From: Phyllobacterium lublinensis
GTDB taxonomy: Bacteria; Pseudomonadota; Alphaproteobacteria; Rhizobiales; Rhizobiaceae
NCBI RefSeq assembly: GCF_020164435.1
Contig: NZ_JAIUDQ010000003.1
Span: forward strand, 62,001-126,000
Direction of reading: 5' to 3'
DNA length: 64,000 nt
Notes under the pieces: model-generated
What the model saw: the letters and a program-made list of their open reading frames with translations, nothing else
Told to the model about the DNA's origin: nothing
Databases searched by the model: none
Shown here: one piece after another, positions 56,501-64,000 of the stretch
Layout: the number at the start of each line of letters is the position of its first letter
Numbering within the stretch: the stretch's first letter is position 1
Position numbers and translations under genes: made by a program

Positions 56501-58974
56501 TTCCAGCAGAAGGTGCTGAAATCGAAATTCCGGTTACCGCCGATTGGGGTGCTGGTGCCTATGTCACTGCCACCTTGTTCCGCCCTGGCGACGCACAGGA
56601 AACCCATATGCCCATGCGCGCCATCGGCATCAAATGGCTCAATGTCAGCCCCGGCGACCGCAATCTCGCCGTAAAGCTTGAGGCTCCGCAGAAGACCGAG
56701 CCGCGCAAGCCATTGAACATTGCCCTGCAGGTGACGGGGGCTGGAGCCAATGAAAATGCCTTCGTTACGGTCGCGGCCGTCGATGTCGGCATCCTCAATC
56801 TGACACGCTACGAAGCGCCCAATCCCGATGGCTGGTATTTCGGCCAGCGCCAGTTGGGTCTTGAAATTCGCGATCTTTACGGACGCCTTATCGATGGTTC
56901 GCAGGGCGTCACCGGCAAGCTGCGGACGGGCGGCGACGGCGCGCAGATGCCGATGCAGGGCAGTCCTCCAACCGAGAAGCTGGTGGCATTCTTCTCTGGC
57001 CCGGTCAAACTCGATCCGCAGGGCAGGGCCAATCTCAGCTTCGACATTCCGCAATTCAACGGCACGGCGCGGCTCATGGCGGTGGCCTGGTCGAAGACCG
57101 GGGTGGGTCATGCAACCTCGGATGTCGTCATAAGGGATCCCGTCGTCGTAACGGCGAGCATGCCTAAATTCCTCGCCCCCGGCGACAGATCGTCATTGCG
57201 GCTCGATATCGCCAATACGGACGCTCCGGCCGGGGATTACCAGTTGCAGGTCACCAGCAATCCGGTTGTCAGCGTCAATCAGCCGGGAGCGTCGCAAGCG
57301 ATAACCCTGGCGGCCGGCGGCAAGTTCGACCTGACGCTGCCGCTGACGGGCGAGCACCCCGGAGACGGCGTTGTTTCGATCAAATTGTCCAATGCCTCGG
57401 GCCTTTCGTTGGAACAGTCTGTAAACGTTCACGTTCGCGCCGCTACGCTGCCGATGACGGTGCGCAAGCCGATCAGGATCGCGCCGAACAGCAGTCTCAA
57501 GGTCGACGGCGAATTGCTGGCGGGCAACATCCTGCAGGGGGCATCGGTCAGTCTTAACGTAACCCGTTCGGCGGCCTTCGACATTCCGGCTCTGCTCATG
57601 ACCCTCGACCGCTACCCCTATGGCTGCGCCGAGCAGACGACAAGCCGCGCCCTGCCGCTGCTCTATATGAGTGAACTGGCCAAGCAGTCCGGCATGGCTG
57701 AGGATGGCGAGGTGCAGAAGCGGGTGCAGGAGGCAATCTACCGTGTCCTGTCCTATCAGTCCTCATCGGGAAGTTTCGGATTGTGGAGCCCCGGTTCAGG
57801 CGATCTCTGGCTCGACGCCTATGTCACGGATTTCCTGACTCGCGCCCGGGAACAGAAATATGAGGTGCCGGAACAGGCACTCGTGCAGGCGCTGGAAAAC
57901 CTGCAGAACTCGCTGAGCTATGACGTCAATGTCAAGGATCAGGGCAATGAGATCGCCTATGCGCTTTACGTCCTTGCCCGTAATCGCAAGGCGGCAATCA
58001 GCGACCTGCGCTACTATGCCGATACGAAGCTCGCTGAATTCCCGACCCCCTTGGCGCGTGCCCATCTTGCCGCAGCGCTGTCGCTCTATGGTGATGCGCA
58101 GCGCTCGCAGAGCATCTTCACCGATGCGCTGCAGCAGTCCACGCTGGTGACAAATGTCAGTCTCGTCCGGTCCGACTACGGTTCGTCGCTGCGCGATGAC
58201 GCGGCCGTTCTGGCACTTGCGGCCGAGAGCCGTCCAGTCCAGCCGATCATCCCGCAACTCTCGAAAATCGTGGCGGAGGAATGGGAGCGCAAGCCCTATA
58301 CCAGCACGCAGGAGCAGACGTGGATGTTGCTTGCCGCGCGTGCCATTCAGGGCGGCGACACGGACCTGAAGCTCGATATCAATGGCACTGCCCATGCTGG
58401 CGGCTATGTCGCCCGGCTGACGGGAGACGAACTGCTTGCCCAGCCCGTTACCATCACCAATGCTTCAGTCGAACCGGTGTCCGCTGTCGTCACGACGGTT
58501 GCTTCCCCGGCACAGCCGCTCCCGGCTGGCGGTGACGGGTTCAGCATTGAGCGAACCTACTATACGCGCGACGGCCAGCCGGCGAACGTCAGTGAGGCGA
58601 AGCAGAACGAGCGCTATGTGGTGGTTCTCAAGGTGACCGAGACCAACAACTGGCCATCCCGCGTGCTGATCACCGATCTGCTGCCAGCCGGTTTCGAAAT
58701 CGACAATCCCGGCCTCGTCAACAGTGCGAGTCTGTCGAACTTTGACTGGATCGGCGAGGTCGAGGCAGCCCATACGGAATTCCGCAGCGACCGGTTTGTC
58801 GCTGCCTTCGACAGGATGTCCGGCGACAATGGCGAAATCACCCTGGCCTATGTCGTCCGGGCAGTGACGCCGGGAACCTATGACCATCCCGCCGCGAGTG
58901 TCGAGGACATGTACCGCCCGCAATTCTCGGCGCGTACGGCTACCGGGCGCATGGAGGTTGTCGCAGCGCAGTGA
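53521..58974 (+). CDS. Bacterial alpha-2-macroglobulin with PAN/Apple-like N-terminus
   Basis: Periplasmic protease trap of 1817 residues. After a signal peptide (AVIGFSVFLLSVLASALPVGAA) comes a Cys-rich PAN/Apple-like module (LDQCELVCLADRSCKAFTYNPKVKWCFLK, about residues 50-85). Macroglobulin-like beta domains follow, then the bait/alpha-2-M core (ARLMAVAWSKTGVGHATSDVVIRDPVVVTASMPKFLAPGD). The thioester motif Cys1369-Ala-Glu-Gln1372 lies in YPYGCAEQTTSRALPLLYM. The thioester is thought to bind attacking proteases covalently. The upstream frame to 53389 is discarded because ATG 53521 gives the signal peptide and has GGGAGAA before it. It is followed by pbpC, the usual partner. Confidence 0.95.
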   Translation: MSMRAVIGFSVFLLSVLASALPVGAAEPNRDVVTTQDGDYFGFDLRTEQDVSLDQCELVCLADRSCKAFTYNPKVKWCFLKSDFNQLKTSPGAVAGKVVETAADPDIGAPPKLQFVSDQLLQDARQVRANLALTEDQKMQGIEGLVAAARSELAAGNVANALKAFKGALAVMPDNAELWIETARAANQDAKNSDIAGQAALAALNGYQLTRTAPSRADALSALAAALQNAENYRASLDAYKASLALVNDKTVEAAYLDLRSRQGFRVVNHTIDADSATPRACVQFSAPLVKMGTDYAPFVTLNGAAPKAVEAKDSEICVEGLEHGQRYKLAFRPGLPSSVGESLEAPVDLDVYIKDRSAMVRFTGDSFVLPSTARRGIPIVSVNTTSANLKLYRIGDRGLAPLLTSSQFLTQIDGFNAQRLQDEAGELVWQGAIEIQSELNRDVVTSFPVDEALPQRKPGVYVLTAVSPDARTEEWDAQATQWFVVSDIGLSTYAGTDGLNVFARSLATAQPLIGVELQLLAKNNEILGTAVTDTEGRATFTAGLMRGTAAMEPAVITAKNGDADYVFLDMTRAGFDLSDRGVTGRAAPGAIDILAWTERGIYRAGETVHASALARDNAANAIENLPLTFVFKRPDGVEDRRMVSDGVNLGGHNLDLALQANSMRGTWTMQIFTDPKGSPIAEEQFLVEDFVPDRVEFDLTSAAKALDVGTPTPVTVDGRYLYGAPAAGLNLEGEIALRPTRESAGLPGYFFGLADEQASEDTRIPLEDLQALDDNGKATFDIALNDVPSTTQLINADIVVRMQEAGGRAVERILTLPVKSQGPTIGIKPEFSGDLAENSVGKFHVIAVDQNGQKQAMQALEWKLLSVERNYQWYRDGNSWKYEPILSTKQIANGVVNTTPDGAEISVPVTWGRFRLEVEGAAADGPASSVEFDAGYYVAATSTETPDGLEIALDKDSYVAGDTAKLKVSPRFAGELLVTVGAESLLATKKASIPAEGAEIEIPVTADWGAGAYVTATLFRPGDAQETHMPMRAIGIKWLNVSPGDRNLAVKLEAPQKTEPRKPLNIALQVTGAGANENAFVTVAAVDVGILNLTRYEAPNPDGWYFGQRQLGLEIRDLYGRLIDGSQGVTGKLRTGGDGAQMPMQGSPPTEKLVAFFSGPVKLDPQGRANLSFDIPQFNGTARLMAVAWSKTGVGHATSDVVIRDPVVVTASMPKFLAPGDRSSLRLDIANTDAPAGDYQLQVTSNPVVSVNQPGASQAITLAAGGKFDLTLPLTGEHPGDGVVSIKLSNASGLSLEQSVNVHVRAATLPMTVRKPIRIAPNSSLKVDGELLAGNILQGASVSLNVTRSAAFDIPALLMTLDRYPYGCAEQTTSRALPLLYMSELAKQSGMAEDGEVQKRVQEAIYRVLSYQSSSGSFGLWSPGSGDLWLDAYVTDFLTRAREQKYEVPEQALVQALENLQNSLSYDVNVKDQGNEIAYALYVLARNRKAAISDLRYYADTKLAEFPTPLARAHLAAALSLYGDAQRSQSIFTDALQQSTLVTNVSLVRSDYGSSLRDDAAVLALAAESRPVQPIIPQLSKIVAEEWERKPYTSTQEQTWMLLAARAIQGGDTDLKLDINGTAHAGGYVARLTGDELLAQPVTITNASVEPVSAVVTTVASPAQPLPAGGDGFSIERTYYTRDGQPANVSEAKQNERYVVVLKVTETNNWPSRVLITDLLPAGFEIDNPGLVNSASLSNFDWIGEVEAAHTEFRSDRFVAAFDRMSGDNGEITLAYVVRAVTPGTYDHPAASVEDMYRPQFSARTATGRMEVVAAQ

Positions 58975-59005
58975 TGTTGAAAGATTGGCACTCAGGTTCC
59001 CGCTA

Positions 59006-59156
59006 TTACCCTCCCCCTTGTGGGGAGGGAGGCTGCGCAGCAGCAGGGAGGGGCCTTTGAACCACTCATCTTGGATTAGCCGCACTATTGCTGGAATTCC
59101 GGAGGAAACCCCTCCCCGTCGCTTCGCTCCTTCCCTCCCCACAAGGAGGAGGGTAA
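59006..59156. repeat. Palindromic intergenic repeat at the alpha-2-macroglobulin/pbpC junction
   Basis: A 151-base element bounded by 25-base inverted arms (59006-59030 and 59132-59156) that differ at one position; the core of the left arm is CCCTCCCCCTTGTGGGGAGG. Inside, 59031-59053 and 59111-59130 also pair imperfectly, so the whole element can fold into a long hairpin. Elements of this appearance are frequent between genes in Mesorhizobium- and Brucella-like genomes. It has no open frame of its own, but the pbpC frame runs through it. Confidence 0.88.
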
Positions 59157-61216
59157 CAGCAGCACTCCTCGTCAATATCCTCTTGGCCACGTCCTTGGCC
59201 TTCGGCCTCGACGCGGCGGATCGCGCCTTTCCGCCACCGCTTGAACGCGCGGGCGACATCTCGACGGAAGTCCTGGACGCAGATGGGCAGTTGCTGCGCG
59301 CCTTCGCAACCCCGGACGGACGATGGCGACTGCGCACGACGGCAAAGGACGTCGATCCGCAGTTTGTACGTATGCTGATTGCCTATGAGGATCAGCGCTT
59401 CTGGCAGCACCGTGGTGTGGATCCCATTGCCCTGGCACGCGCTGCCATACAGCTTGCCACCAATGGACGGATTGTTTCGGGGGCATCGACCCTGTCCATG
59501 CAGGTCGCCCGGCTGATCGAGCCGCGCGAGGGCCGTTCGCTCACTGCCAAGGTTCAGCAGCTTGTCCGCGCCCTGCAAATCGAGCGCCGTCTGGGCAAAG
59601 ACCAGGTTCTAGATCTCTATCTGACGCTTGCTCCCTATGGCGGCAATCTTGAGGGCGTTCGCTCGGCAAGTCTTGCCTATTTCGGAAAGGAGCCGCGCCG
59701 CCTTACAGTCGCCCAATCCGCGCTTCTGGTTGCACTGCCGCAGTTGCCTGAACGACGCAGACCCGATCGCAATCTGACCCTGGCCGAGGCGGCGCGCAGC
59801 CGGGTGCTTCACCGCATGGCGGTCGAAAGGATCGTGGGCGAGGGCGAGGCGGAGCGGGCAGCCATGGCACCAATCCCGTCGCAGCGCCTGCGACTCCCCG
59901 CCCATGCTGCGCATCTGGCGGAAGCGGCGCAGCGCCTGCGGCCAGATATAAGGAGCCACCAGACGACGCTACGGCGCTCCGTACAGCAGGGTCTGGAGAC
60001 GGTCGCAAAGGATGCGGCGCGCAAGCTTGGCCCGAAAATCTCCGTTGCCATGATCATGGCAGACATTCGCACTGGCGAGATCGTAGGCGAGGTTGGCTCC
60101 GCGGACTATTTCGACGCAAGCCGGTCGGGCTGGATCGACATGACCAGCAACAATCGATCCCCCGGCTCGACGCTGAAGCCGTTCATCTATGGACTTGCGT
60201 TTGAGGATGGGCTGGTCAGTCAGGAGACGATCATCGAGGACCGACCCGCCGATTTCTTCGGCTACAGGCCCCGCAATTTCGACATGAGCTATCAGGGTGA
60301 TGTGAGCATCCGGCAGGCGCTGCAGCTCTCGCTCAACGTGCCTGCTGTGCGCCTGCTCGATGCCGTTGGCCCGACGCGGCTCATGGTCCGGTTTCGCCGC
60401 GCTCAGGTGCGGCCCGTCCTGCCGCCGAATGAAGCGCCTGGCCTTGCGATCGGCCTTGGCGGTGTGGGGATTACCCTCAAGGATTTGGTGCAGCTTTATG
60501 CTGGTCTCGCCAATCGCGGCCGGCCGGTGAAACTGGGCGAGGGTATCCAGGGCCAGCCCTCGGCCCTTGAAGGCGAACCGTTGCTCGAGCCGGTGGCCGC
60601 ATGGCACGTCGCCGACATCCTGGCCGGCGTTCTTCCGCCTGTTGGTGCGGGCCAACGCGGCATCGCTTACAAGACTGGCACAAGCTATGGCTATCGCGAT
60701 GCCTGGTCGGTCGGGTTCGACGGCACCCATGTGCTGGGCGTCTGGGTTGGCAGGCCGGATAATGGTGCCGTTCCTGGACTCACCGGCTATGGATCAGCCG
60801 CTCCGATCCTGTTCGAAGGCTTTGCCAAGTCTGGCGTTGTCGTCACGCCATTGCCGCAAGCGCCGGCCGGTGCGGTCCGGATAACCCAGGCGCAGTTGCC
60901 CATCAGTCAACGGCGCTTCTCCATCAATGCGAGTGGTCTGATTGCGTCGACCCGCGAGCCAGCACCGCAGATCATCTACCCGCCAGAGGGCGCCCGCATC
61001 GAACTCGGGGCGGCAACTGGCGGGGAAATCATGCCGCTTGCCCTGAAGCTGCAGGGCGGGCGGGCGCCTTTTCGCTGGCTGGCAAATGGCAGGCCGCTGC
61101 CCGAGACCTCCCGCCGTCGCATCAGCCAATGGGTGCCCGATGGTGGCGGTTATTCAACCCTCACGGTTATCGACTCGGTTGGCCGGGCCGCCAGCGTACG
61201 TATTTTTGTCGACTGA
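59057..61216 (+). CDS. pbpC: Penicillin-binding protein 1C (transglycosylase/transpeptidase)
   Basis: Inner-membrane bifunctional peptidoglycan synthase, about 719 residues. There is one membrane helix (VTAALLVNILLATSLAFGL), a GT51 transglycosylase with catalytic Glu in AYEDQRFWQHRGVDP, a transpeptidase with SPGSTLKPFIYGLAF (Ser-x-x-Lys) and YKTGTSYGYRDAW (KTG), and the C-terminal BiPBP_C domain (PQIIYPPEGARIELG ... GGGYSTLTVIDSVGRAASV). The frame stays open back to 58880 inside the previous gene. Since the membrane helix must be included and no ATG precedes it after 58974, TTG at 59057 with GGGAGGGG before it is proposed. About 33 N-terminal codons then come from the palindromic repeat. Confidence 0.9.
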   Translation: MNHSSWISRTIAGIPEETPPRRFAPSLPTRRRVTAALLVNILLATSLAFGLDAADRAFPPPLERAGDISTEVLDADGQLLRAFATPDGRWRLRTTAKDVDPQFVRMLIAYEDQRFWQHRGVDPIALARAAIQLATNGRIVSGASTLSMQVARLIEPREGRSLTAKVQQLVRALQIERRLGKDQVLDLYLTLAPYGGNLEGVRSASLAYFGKEPRRLTVAQSALLVALPQLPERRRPDRNLTLAEAARSRVLHRMAVERIVGEGEAERAAMAPIPSQRLRLPAHAAHLAEAAQRLRPDIRSHQTTLRRSVQQGLETVAKDAARKLGPKISVAMIMADIRTGEIVGEVGSADYFDASRSGWIDMTSNNRSPGSTLKPFIYGLAFEDGLVSQETIIEDRPADFFGYRPRNFDMSYQGDVSIRQALQLSLNVPAVRLLDAVGPTRLMVRFRRAQVRPVLPPNEAPGLAIGLGGVGITLKDLVQLYAGLANRGRPVKLGEGIQGQPSALEGEPLLEPVAAWHVADILAGVLPPVGAGQRGIAYKTGTSYGYRDAWSVGFDGTHVLGVWVGRPDNGAVPGLTGYGSAAPILFEGFAKSGVVVTPLPQAPAGAVRITQAQLPISQRRFSINASGLIASTREPAPQIIYPPEGARIELGAATGGEIMPLALKLQGGRAPFRWLANGRPLPETSRRRISQWVPDGGGYSTLTVIDSVGRAASVRIFVD

Positions 61217-61220
61217 ACGG

Positions 61221-61246
61221 AAAAACGGCGCCCGAATGGACGCCGC
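61221..61246 (-). terminator. Terminator of the rcnB-like gene
   Basis: On the minus strand GCGGCGTCC and GGGCGCCG (61245-61226) form an eight-pair stem with one G-T around ATTC, followed by TTTTT (61225-61221). It is located 20 bases after the rcnB-like stop and close to the pbpC stop of the opposite strand. Confidence 0.75.
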
Positions 61247-61267
61247 TCTTGTCAATATCGGTGGATG

Positions 61268-61594
61268 CTAGCGTACCTGGACCAGCGCCGAGATGATACC
61301 TGTGGCAATACTGACCATGGCATAATCGTTGTCGGCTCTTACCCACTGGTAACCGCGCGGCGGTGTACGCAGATGATGCCGGTGATAATCGCGCACGACG
61401 TTGCGCCGATAGCTTGAGGGAAGGGCGTGGCCGCGCGACCAGCGTGTCTGCTTCACGACGACCTTCTTCTTGACGATGACCTCTCTCTGCTGATGGCCAT
61501 GTGCATGACCACCCCGGTAGTTCTGCTGTTGGGCGAAGGCAGCTGGTGTTGCGATCAGAGAGATCGCGAGCGCAGCCAGAGCAATCTTTTTCAT
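61268..61594 (-). CDS. RcnB-family periplasmic protein
   Basis: A 108-residue exported protein with signal peptide MKKIALAALAISLIATPAAFAQ, a His/Gln-rich stretch (RGGHAHGHQQ), a Lys/Val-rich run (VIVKKKVVVKQ), and the RcnB domain WSRGHALPSSYRR ... LRTPPRGYQWVRADNDYAMVSIATGIISALV. E. coli RcnB adjusts periplasmic nickel and cobalt; most rhizobial paralogues have no assigned function. A good terminator follows it. It is unlinked to other metal genes here. Confidence 0.9.
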   Translation of the reverse strand: MKKIALAALAISLIATPAAFAQQQNYRGGHAHGHQQREVIVKKKVVVKQTRWSRGHALPSSYRRNVVRDYHRHHLRTPPRGYQWVRADNDYAMVSIATGIISALVQVR

Positions 61595-61709
61595 CTTGGT
61601 TCCTCGTCAGTTGCGTGGGGGTTAAACCACAGGTTGTCTTGGGACACGCTGTAGTTCTAGGCCTGACGACATGAATGAAAACTGAACGCGTACCTAAACA
61701 ATTTGTAAT

Positions 61710-61740
61710 GTTTAAAAAGGGTTAGACCCGGTTTTTAAAC
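61710..61740 (-). terminator. Hairpin after dadA
   Basis: GTTTAAAAA (61710-61718) and TTTTTAAAC (61732-61740) pair exactly, extended by GGG/CCC with a two-base bulge around TTAGA. It is twelve bases beyond the dadA stop on the minus strand. The AT-rich lower stem gives the T-run expected of a terminator. Confidence 0.65.
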
Positions 61741-61752
61741 ATCATCGACCCG

Positions 61753-63009
61753 TTAGCCATACCGGCTGATATTGAGTGGCGATGCATCAACGTCAGGCGA
61801 TTTCCCGGAAATGAGGTCGGCCAGGACGCGTCCTGATCCGCAGGCCATTGTCCAGCCGAGCGTACCGTGACCGGTGTTGAGGTAAAGGTTCGAATATTTC
61901 GGCACACCACCGATGATCGGAGGACCATCCGGCGTCATGGGACGCAGGCCGGTCCAGAACGTCGCCTTGCTGAGATCGCCGCCGCCGGGAAACAGATCGC
62001 CGACCGAATGATGAAGTGTTGCCCGTCGCGCATCGCGCAGATTGAGATCGTAACCGGAAATCTCCGCGGTGCCGCCGGCGCGGATGCGGTTTCCGAGACG
62101 CGTGATCGCCACCTTGTAGGTTTCGTCCATCACGGTCGAGACAGGTGCAGATTGCTCATCGGCGACCGGGGCCGTTATGGAATAGCCTTTGACCGGATAG
62201 ACCGGAATGTGCACGCCTACCCGCCGCAACAGGAACGGCGAATAGCTGCCGAATGCGACGACATAGGCATCGGCCGTGAGCTCTTCAGTCTCCGTCGAAA
62301 CGCTGGCTATGCGATTGGCGCTCGTATTGATCGAGGTAATGGTCGTGTCGAAACGGAACGTCACGCCGCTCTCGGCGCAAAGCGCAGCAAGTCTTTCGGT
62401 GAACATTTGGCAATCGCCGGTTTCGTCGCCGGGAAGACGCAGGCCGCCGACGAATTTGCCTTTGACATTGGCAAGCGCCGGTTCTGCCGCAATACAACCC
62501 GCCGCGTCGAGAAGCTCGTAGGCAACGCCGAATTGCTTCAGCACCTCAATGTCTCCGCCCGTTCCGTCATACTGCTTCTGGGTGCGAAAAAGCTGCAGCG
62601 TGCCTTGCGTGCGTTCGTCATAGGAAATGCTCACCTCGGAACGCAATGCCTTCAGGCAATCGCGGCTATACTCGGCGATCGGCACCATGCGCGCCTTGTT
62701 GCGGGCATAGCGCGGCGAGGTGCAGTTGCGCAGCATGCGGATAAGCCAGAGGGCCATGTAGGGATCGATTTTTGGCCGGACGACCAAGGGTCCGAAATGC
62801 ATCAGCATCCATTTGATCGCCTTGATCGGGACGCCAGGTCCAGCCCAGGGCGACGAATAGCCGGGCGATACTTCTCCGGCATTGGCAAAGCTTGTCTCAC
62901 GCGCCGGGCCCGGCTGGCGGTCGACCACGACAACGTCATGTCCTGCCTGAGCGAGATACCAGGCCGATGTGACACCGACAACGCCACTGCCGAGGACGAG
63001 GACTTTCAT
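61753..63009 (-). CDS. dadA: D-amino acid dehydrogenase DadA
   Basis: FAD enzyme of 418 residues that deaminates D-amino acids, chiefly D-alanine, feeding electrons to the respiratory chain from the inner face of the membrane. The FAD-binding [26 protein letters not shown] lies at residues 7-32. Further family segments are [37 protein letters not shown] and the C-terminal [17 protein letters not shown] ... [27 protein letters not shown] precedes the ATG. The usual partner alanine racemase and an Lrp-type regulator are not adjacent. Confidence 0.96.
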   Translation of the reverse strand: MKVLVLGSGVVGVTSAWYLAQAGHDVVVVDRQPGPARETSFANAGEVSPGYSSPWAGPGVPIKAIKWMLMHFGPLVVRPKIDPYMALWLIRMLRNCTSPRYARNKARMVPIAEYSRDCLKALRSEVSISYDERTQGTLQLFRTQKQYDGTGGDIEVLKQFGVAYELLDAAGCIAAEPALANVKGKFVGGLRLPGDETGDCQMFTERLAALCAESGVTFRFDTTITSINTSANRIASVSTETEELTADAYVVAFGSYSPFLLRRVGVHIPVYPVKGYSITAPVADEQSAPVSTVMDETYKVAITRLGNRIRAGGTAEISGYDLNLRDARRATLHHSVGDLFPGGGDLSKATFWTGLRPMTPDGPPIIGGVPKYSNLYLNTGHGTLGWTMACGSGRVLADLISGKSPDVDASPLNISRYG

Positions 63010-63160
63010 GAGCGGGAGACTCCTTCAGACAATGCGAAACCCCTTTGAAGAAGGGGAAAGAATGAATCGCACTGTGTGATGGCGCCGTATTTCTTTCCAG
63101 ACTTTTCTTGGCCTTGCGCTGAAATGTCTTGTTTTCCGCGACCCGGTCGAAATCCGGGCA

Positions 63161-63188
63161 AAATAAAAGGCCGGGAAAACCCGACCTT
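63161..63188 (-). terminator. Terminator of the cold-shock gene
   Basis: On the minus strand AAGGTCGGG (63188-63180), TTTT, CCCGGCCTT (63175-63167) form nine pairs with one G-T, followed by TTATTT (63166-63161). It is 66 bases after the csp stop. Confidence 0.8.
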
Positions 63189-63254
63189 CTCAAATTCATC
63201 TCTGCAATCAGTGCCAGTACATCCGTGGTCAAAGACGCGAAGACGAATTATTTT

Positions 63255-63464
63255 TTAGGCAGCCTGAAGCTGATCAGCAGTCATTTTGCCGGACTTGTTG
63301 TCACGGACGAGTTCGAAGCTGATCTTCTGACCGTCATTGAGGCTGCGCATACCAGCGCGCTCAACGGCAGAGATGTGTACGAACACATCAGCTGAACCAT
63401 CATCTGGCTGAATGAAGCCGAAGCCTTTTGTGGAATTGAACCACTTTACTGTTCCAGTGCTCAT
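63255..63464 (-). CDS. Cold-shock protein (CspA family)
   Basis: A 69-residue single-stranded nucleic acid-binding beta-barrel. RNP1 is KGFGFIQP and RNP2 is VFVHISAV within [20 protein letters not shown]. Rhizobia carry several csp genes, so no number is assigned. ATG 63464 has AAAGGG eight bases upstream; the in-frame ATG five codons earlier is rejected. The leader beyond 63464 is long and could hold cold-responsive structure, as in other csp messages. Confidence 0.95.
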   Translation of the reverse strand: MSTGTVKWFNSTKGFGFIQPDDGSADVFVHISAVERAGMRSLNDGQKISFELVRDNKSGKMTADQLQAA

Positions 63465-63786
63465 GATGAACCCTTTCAATGGAAATATTTCAATACATGG
63501 CGCGACGCGTCATGCAATTTTAGCTCGATTTTTGAAGAAGGATTTTTCAGAGCGCCGAAAGCGCAATAAAACTAATAACAAACTACCAAATACCGAGACT
63601 GTTACATAGAGCTTCCCGGCCATTTCGTCAATGCCGGCGGCGGGAAATAAATTGCAAGTCAAAGATAATGTTCAACCGCCGCCATTTTTATTTGGAATTA
63701 TTTTCCGGCTTTCACCGCTCATGCCTGTATTTTACTGGCGGTGACAGGTGCGGTCGGGCAACCGGATATCGGCACTTTCGGCCCGC
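63465..63786. other. 322-base gap upstream of the cold-shock gene
   Basis: AT-rich stretch with no supported gene. It contains a small GCGC-CGAAA-GCGC hairpin (63552-63564) that would lie in the csp leader. A GGCGGCGG (63636-63643)/CCGCCGCC (63676-63683) dyad with a 32-base loop is followed by ATTTTTATTT on the plus strand. The csp promoter probably lies here but was not located with confidence. Confidence 0.4.
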
Positions 63787-63969
63787 TTACCTGGATCTGG
63801 TAGCGCGGGCGGCCTTTGACTTGGCTTTTGCGGCTGGAGGATTTGCGGCTGTTGCCGCTTGCTCCTCGGCTTCCTTGGCAAGACGCAACGCCTTCAGGCG
63901 AGCCGTCTTGCTTTCCCATTTCGCCGTCTCGGCATTGATGATCGCGGCGGCGGCCGCTGTCGTCGCCAT
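63787..63969 (-). CDS. Small Ala/Lys-rich protein
   Basis: A 60-residue protein, MATTAAAAAIINAETAKWES at the start, then a helical RLKALRLAKEAEEQAATAAN segment and a basic Ala/Lys/Arg tail (KAKSKAARATRSR). The middle segment TAKWESKTARLKALRLAKEAEE looks like a short helix conserved in similar small rhizobial proteins as I recall them. The tail suggests nucleic-acid contact, but no function is known. Its ribosome-binding site (AGAAAAG) is modest, so the call is tentative. Confidence 0.5.
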   Translation of the reverse strand: MATTAAAAAIINAETAKWESKTARLKALRLAKEAEEQAATAANPPAAKAKSKAARATRSR

Positions 63970-64000
63970 GCTTTTCTGTTCGGACGGACTGAGGGTTCTT

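Noticed and set aside
58880..59056. pbpC starting at ATG 58880
   Set aside because: This start lies inside the alpha-2-macroglobulin coding sequence and would add unrelated sequence; no ribosome-binding site or family support.

Overview
The window looks like chromosomal DNA of an alphaproteobacterium of the order Hyphomicrobiales (Rhizobiales), probably near Phyllobacterium, Mesorhizobium, Brucella or Ochrobactrum. This is inferred from gene content: endonuclease-type MutL, the cysQ-DUF4170-acyltransferase-waaA-lpxK lipid A block, a TIGR01459 HAD protein beside ribF, DUF2093, the fdsGBA-fdhD-fdsD formate dehydrogenase, a CIRCE-controlled groESL, and a GC-rich palindromic repeat of a kind I associate with this order. 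No tRNA, rRNA, CRISPR array, insertion sequence or prophage was recognised. About 60 protein genes are supported.

Layout. 0-5 kb: fumC, two small stress or unknown genes, a divergent HxlR regulator/FMN reductase pair, and an arsC-arsH pair whose arsH is frameshifted. 5-7 kb: groESL with a promoter and a perfect CIRCE. 7.3-9.1 kb: a small accessory island with a probable nuclease toxin and its unknown partner, led by a hairpin that covers the ribosome-binding site. 9.1-10.5 kb: a zinc/cobalt CDF exporter and its SmtB/CzrA-type repressor. 10.6-25.7 kb: housekeeping genes (HAD hydrolase, ribF, mipA/ompV, ileS, a lipoprotein, a DUF4105 protease-like protein, tadA, an RluB-type pseudouridine synthase with a very long basic tail, rsmD, two M16 peptidases, a patatin). 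25.7-36 kb: a KefB/C-type antiporter, pmbA/tldE, the lipid A operon and the mutL operon. 36-39 kb: gcdH, a class 1c aspartate-type aminotransferase and a DUF442 protein.

39-45 kb carries the complete urea ABC transporter urtABCDE behind a textbook sigma-54 promoter, pointing to nitrogen control by NtrC. 45-52 kb carries a LysR regulator and the NAD-dependent molybdenum formate dehydrogenase operon fdsG-fdsB-fdsA-fdhD-fdsD, with a LysR box between them. 52-53 kb has another LysR gene divergent from a 54-residue gene. 53.5-61.2 kb pairs a bacterial alpha-2-macroglobulin with penicillin-binding protein 1C. These probably act together in periplasmic defence and peptidoglycan repair; a palindromic repeat sits at their junction and supplies the start of pbpC. 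The end holds an RcnB-like protein, dadA, a cold-shock protein and a small alanine-rich protein.

The strongest candidates for something new are the toxin/partner pair at 7287-9046 with its 12-bp leader hairpin, and the palindromic repeat domesticated as the N-terminus of pbpC. Several well-formed dyads without an assigned regulator (12515-12533, 38978-39003) and the unlisted 54-residue gene at 52150-52314 also deserve attention.
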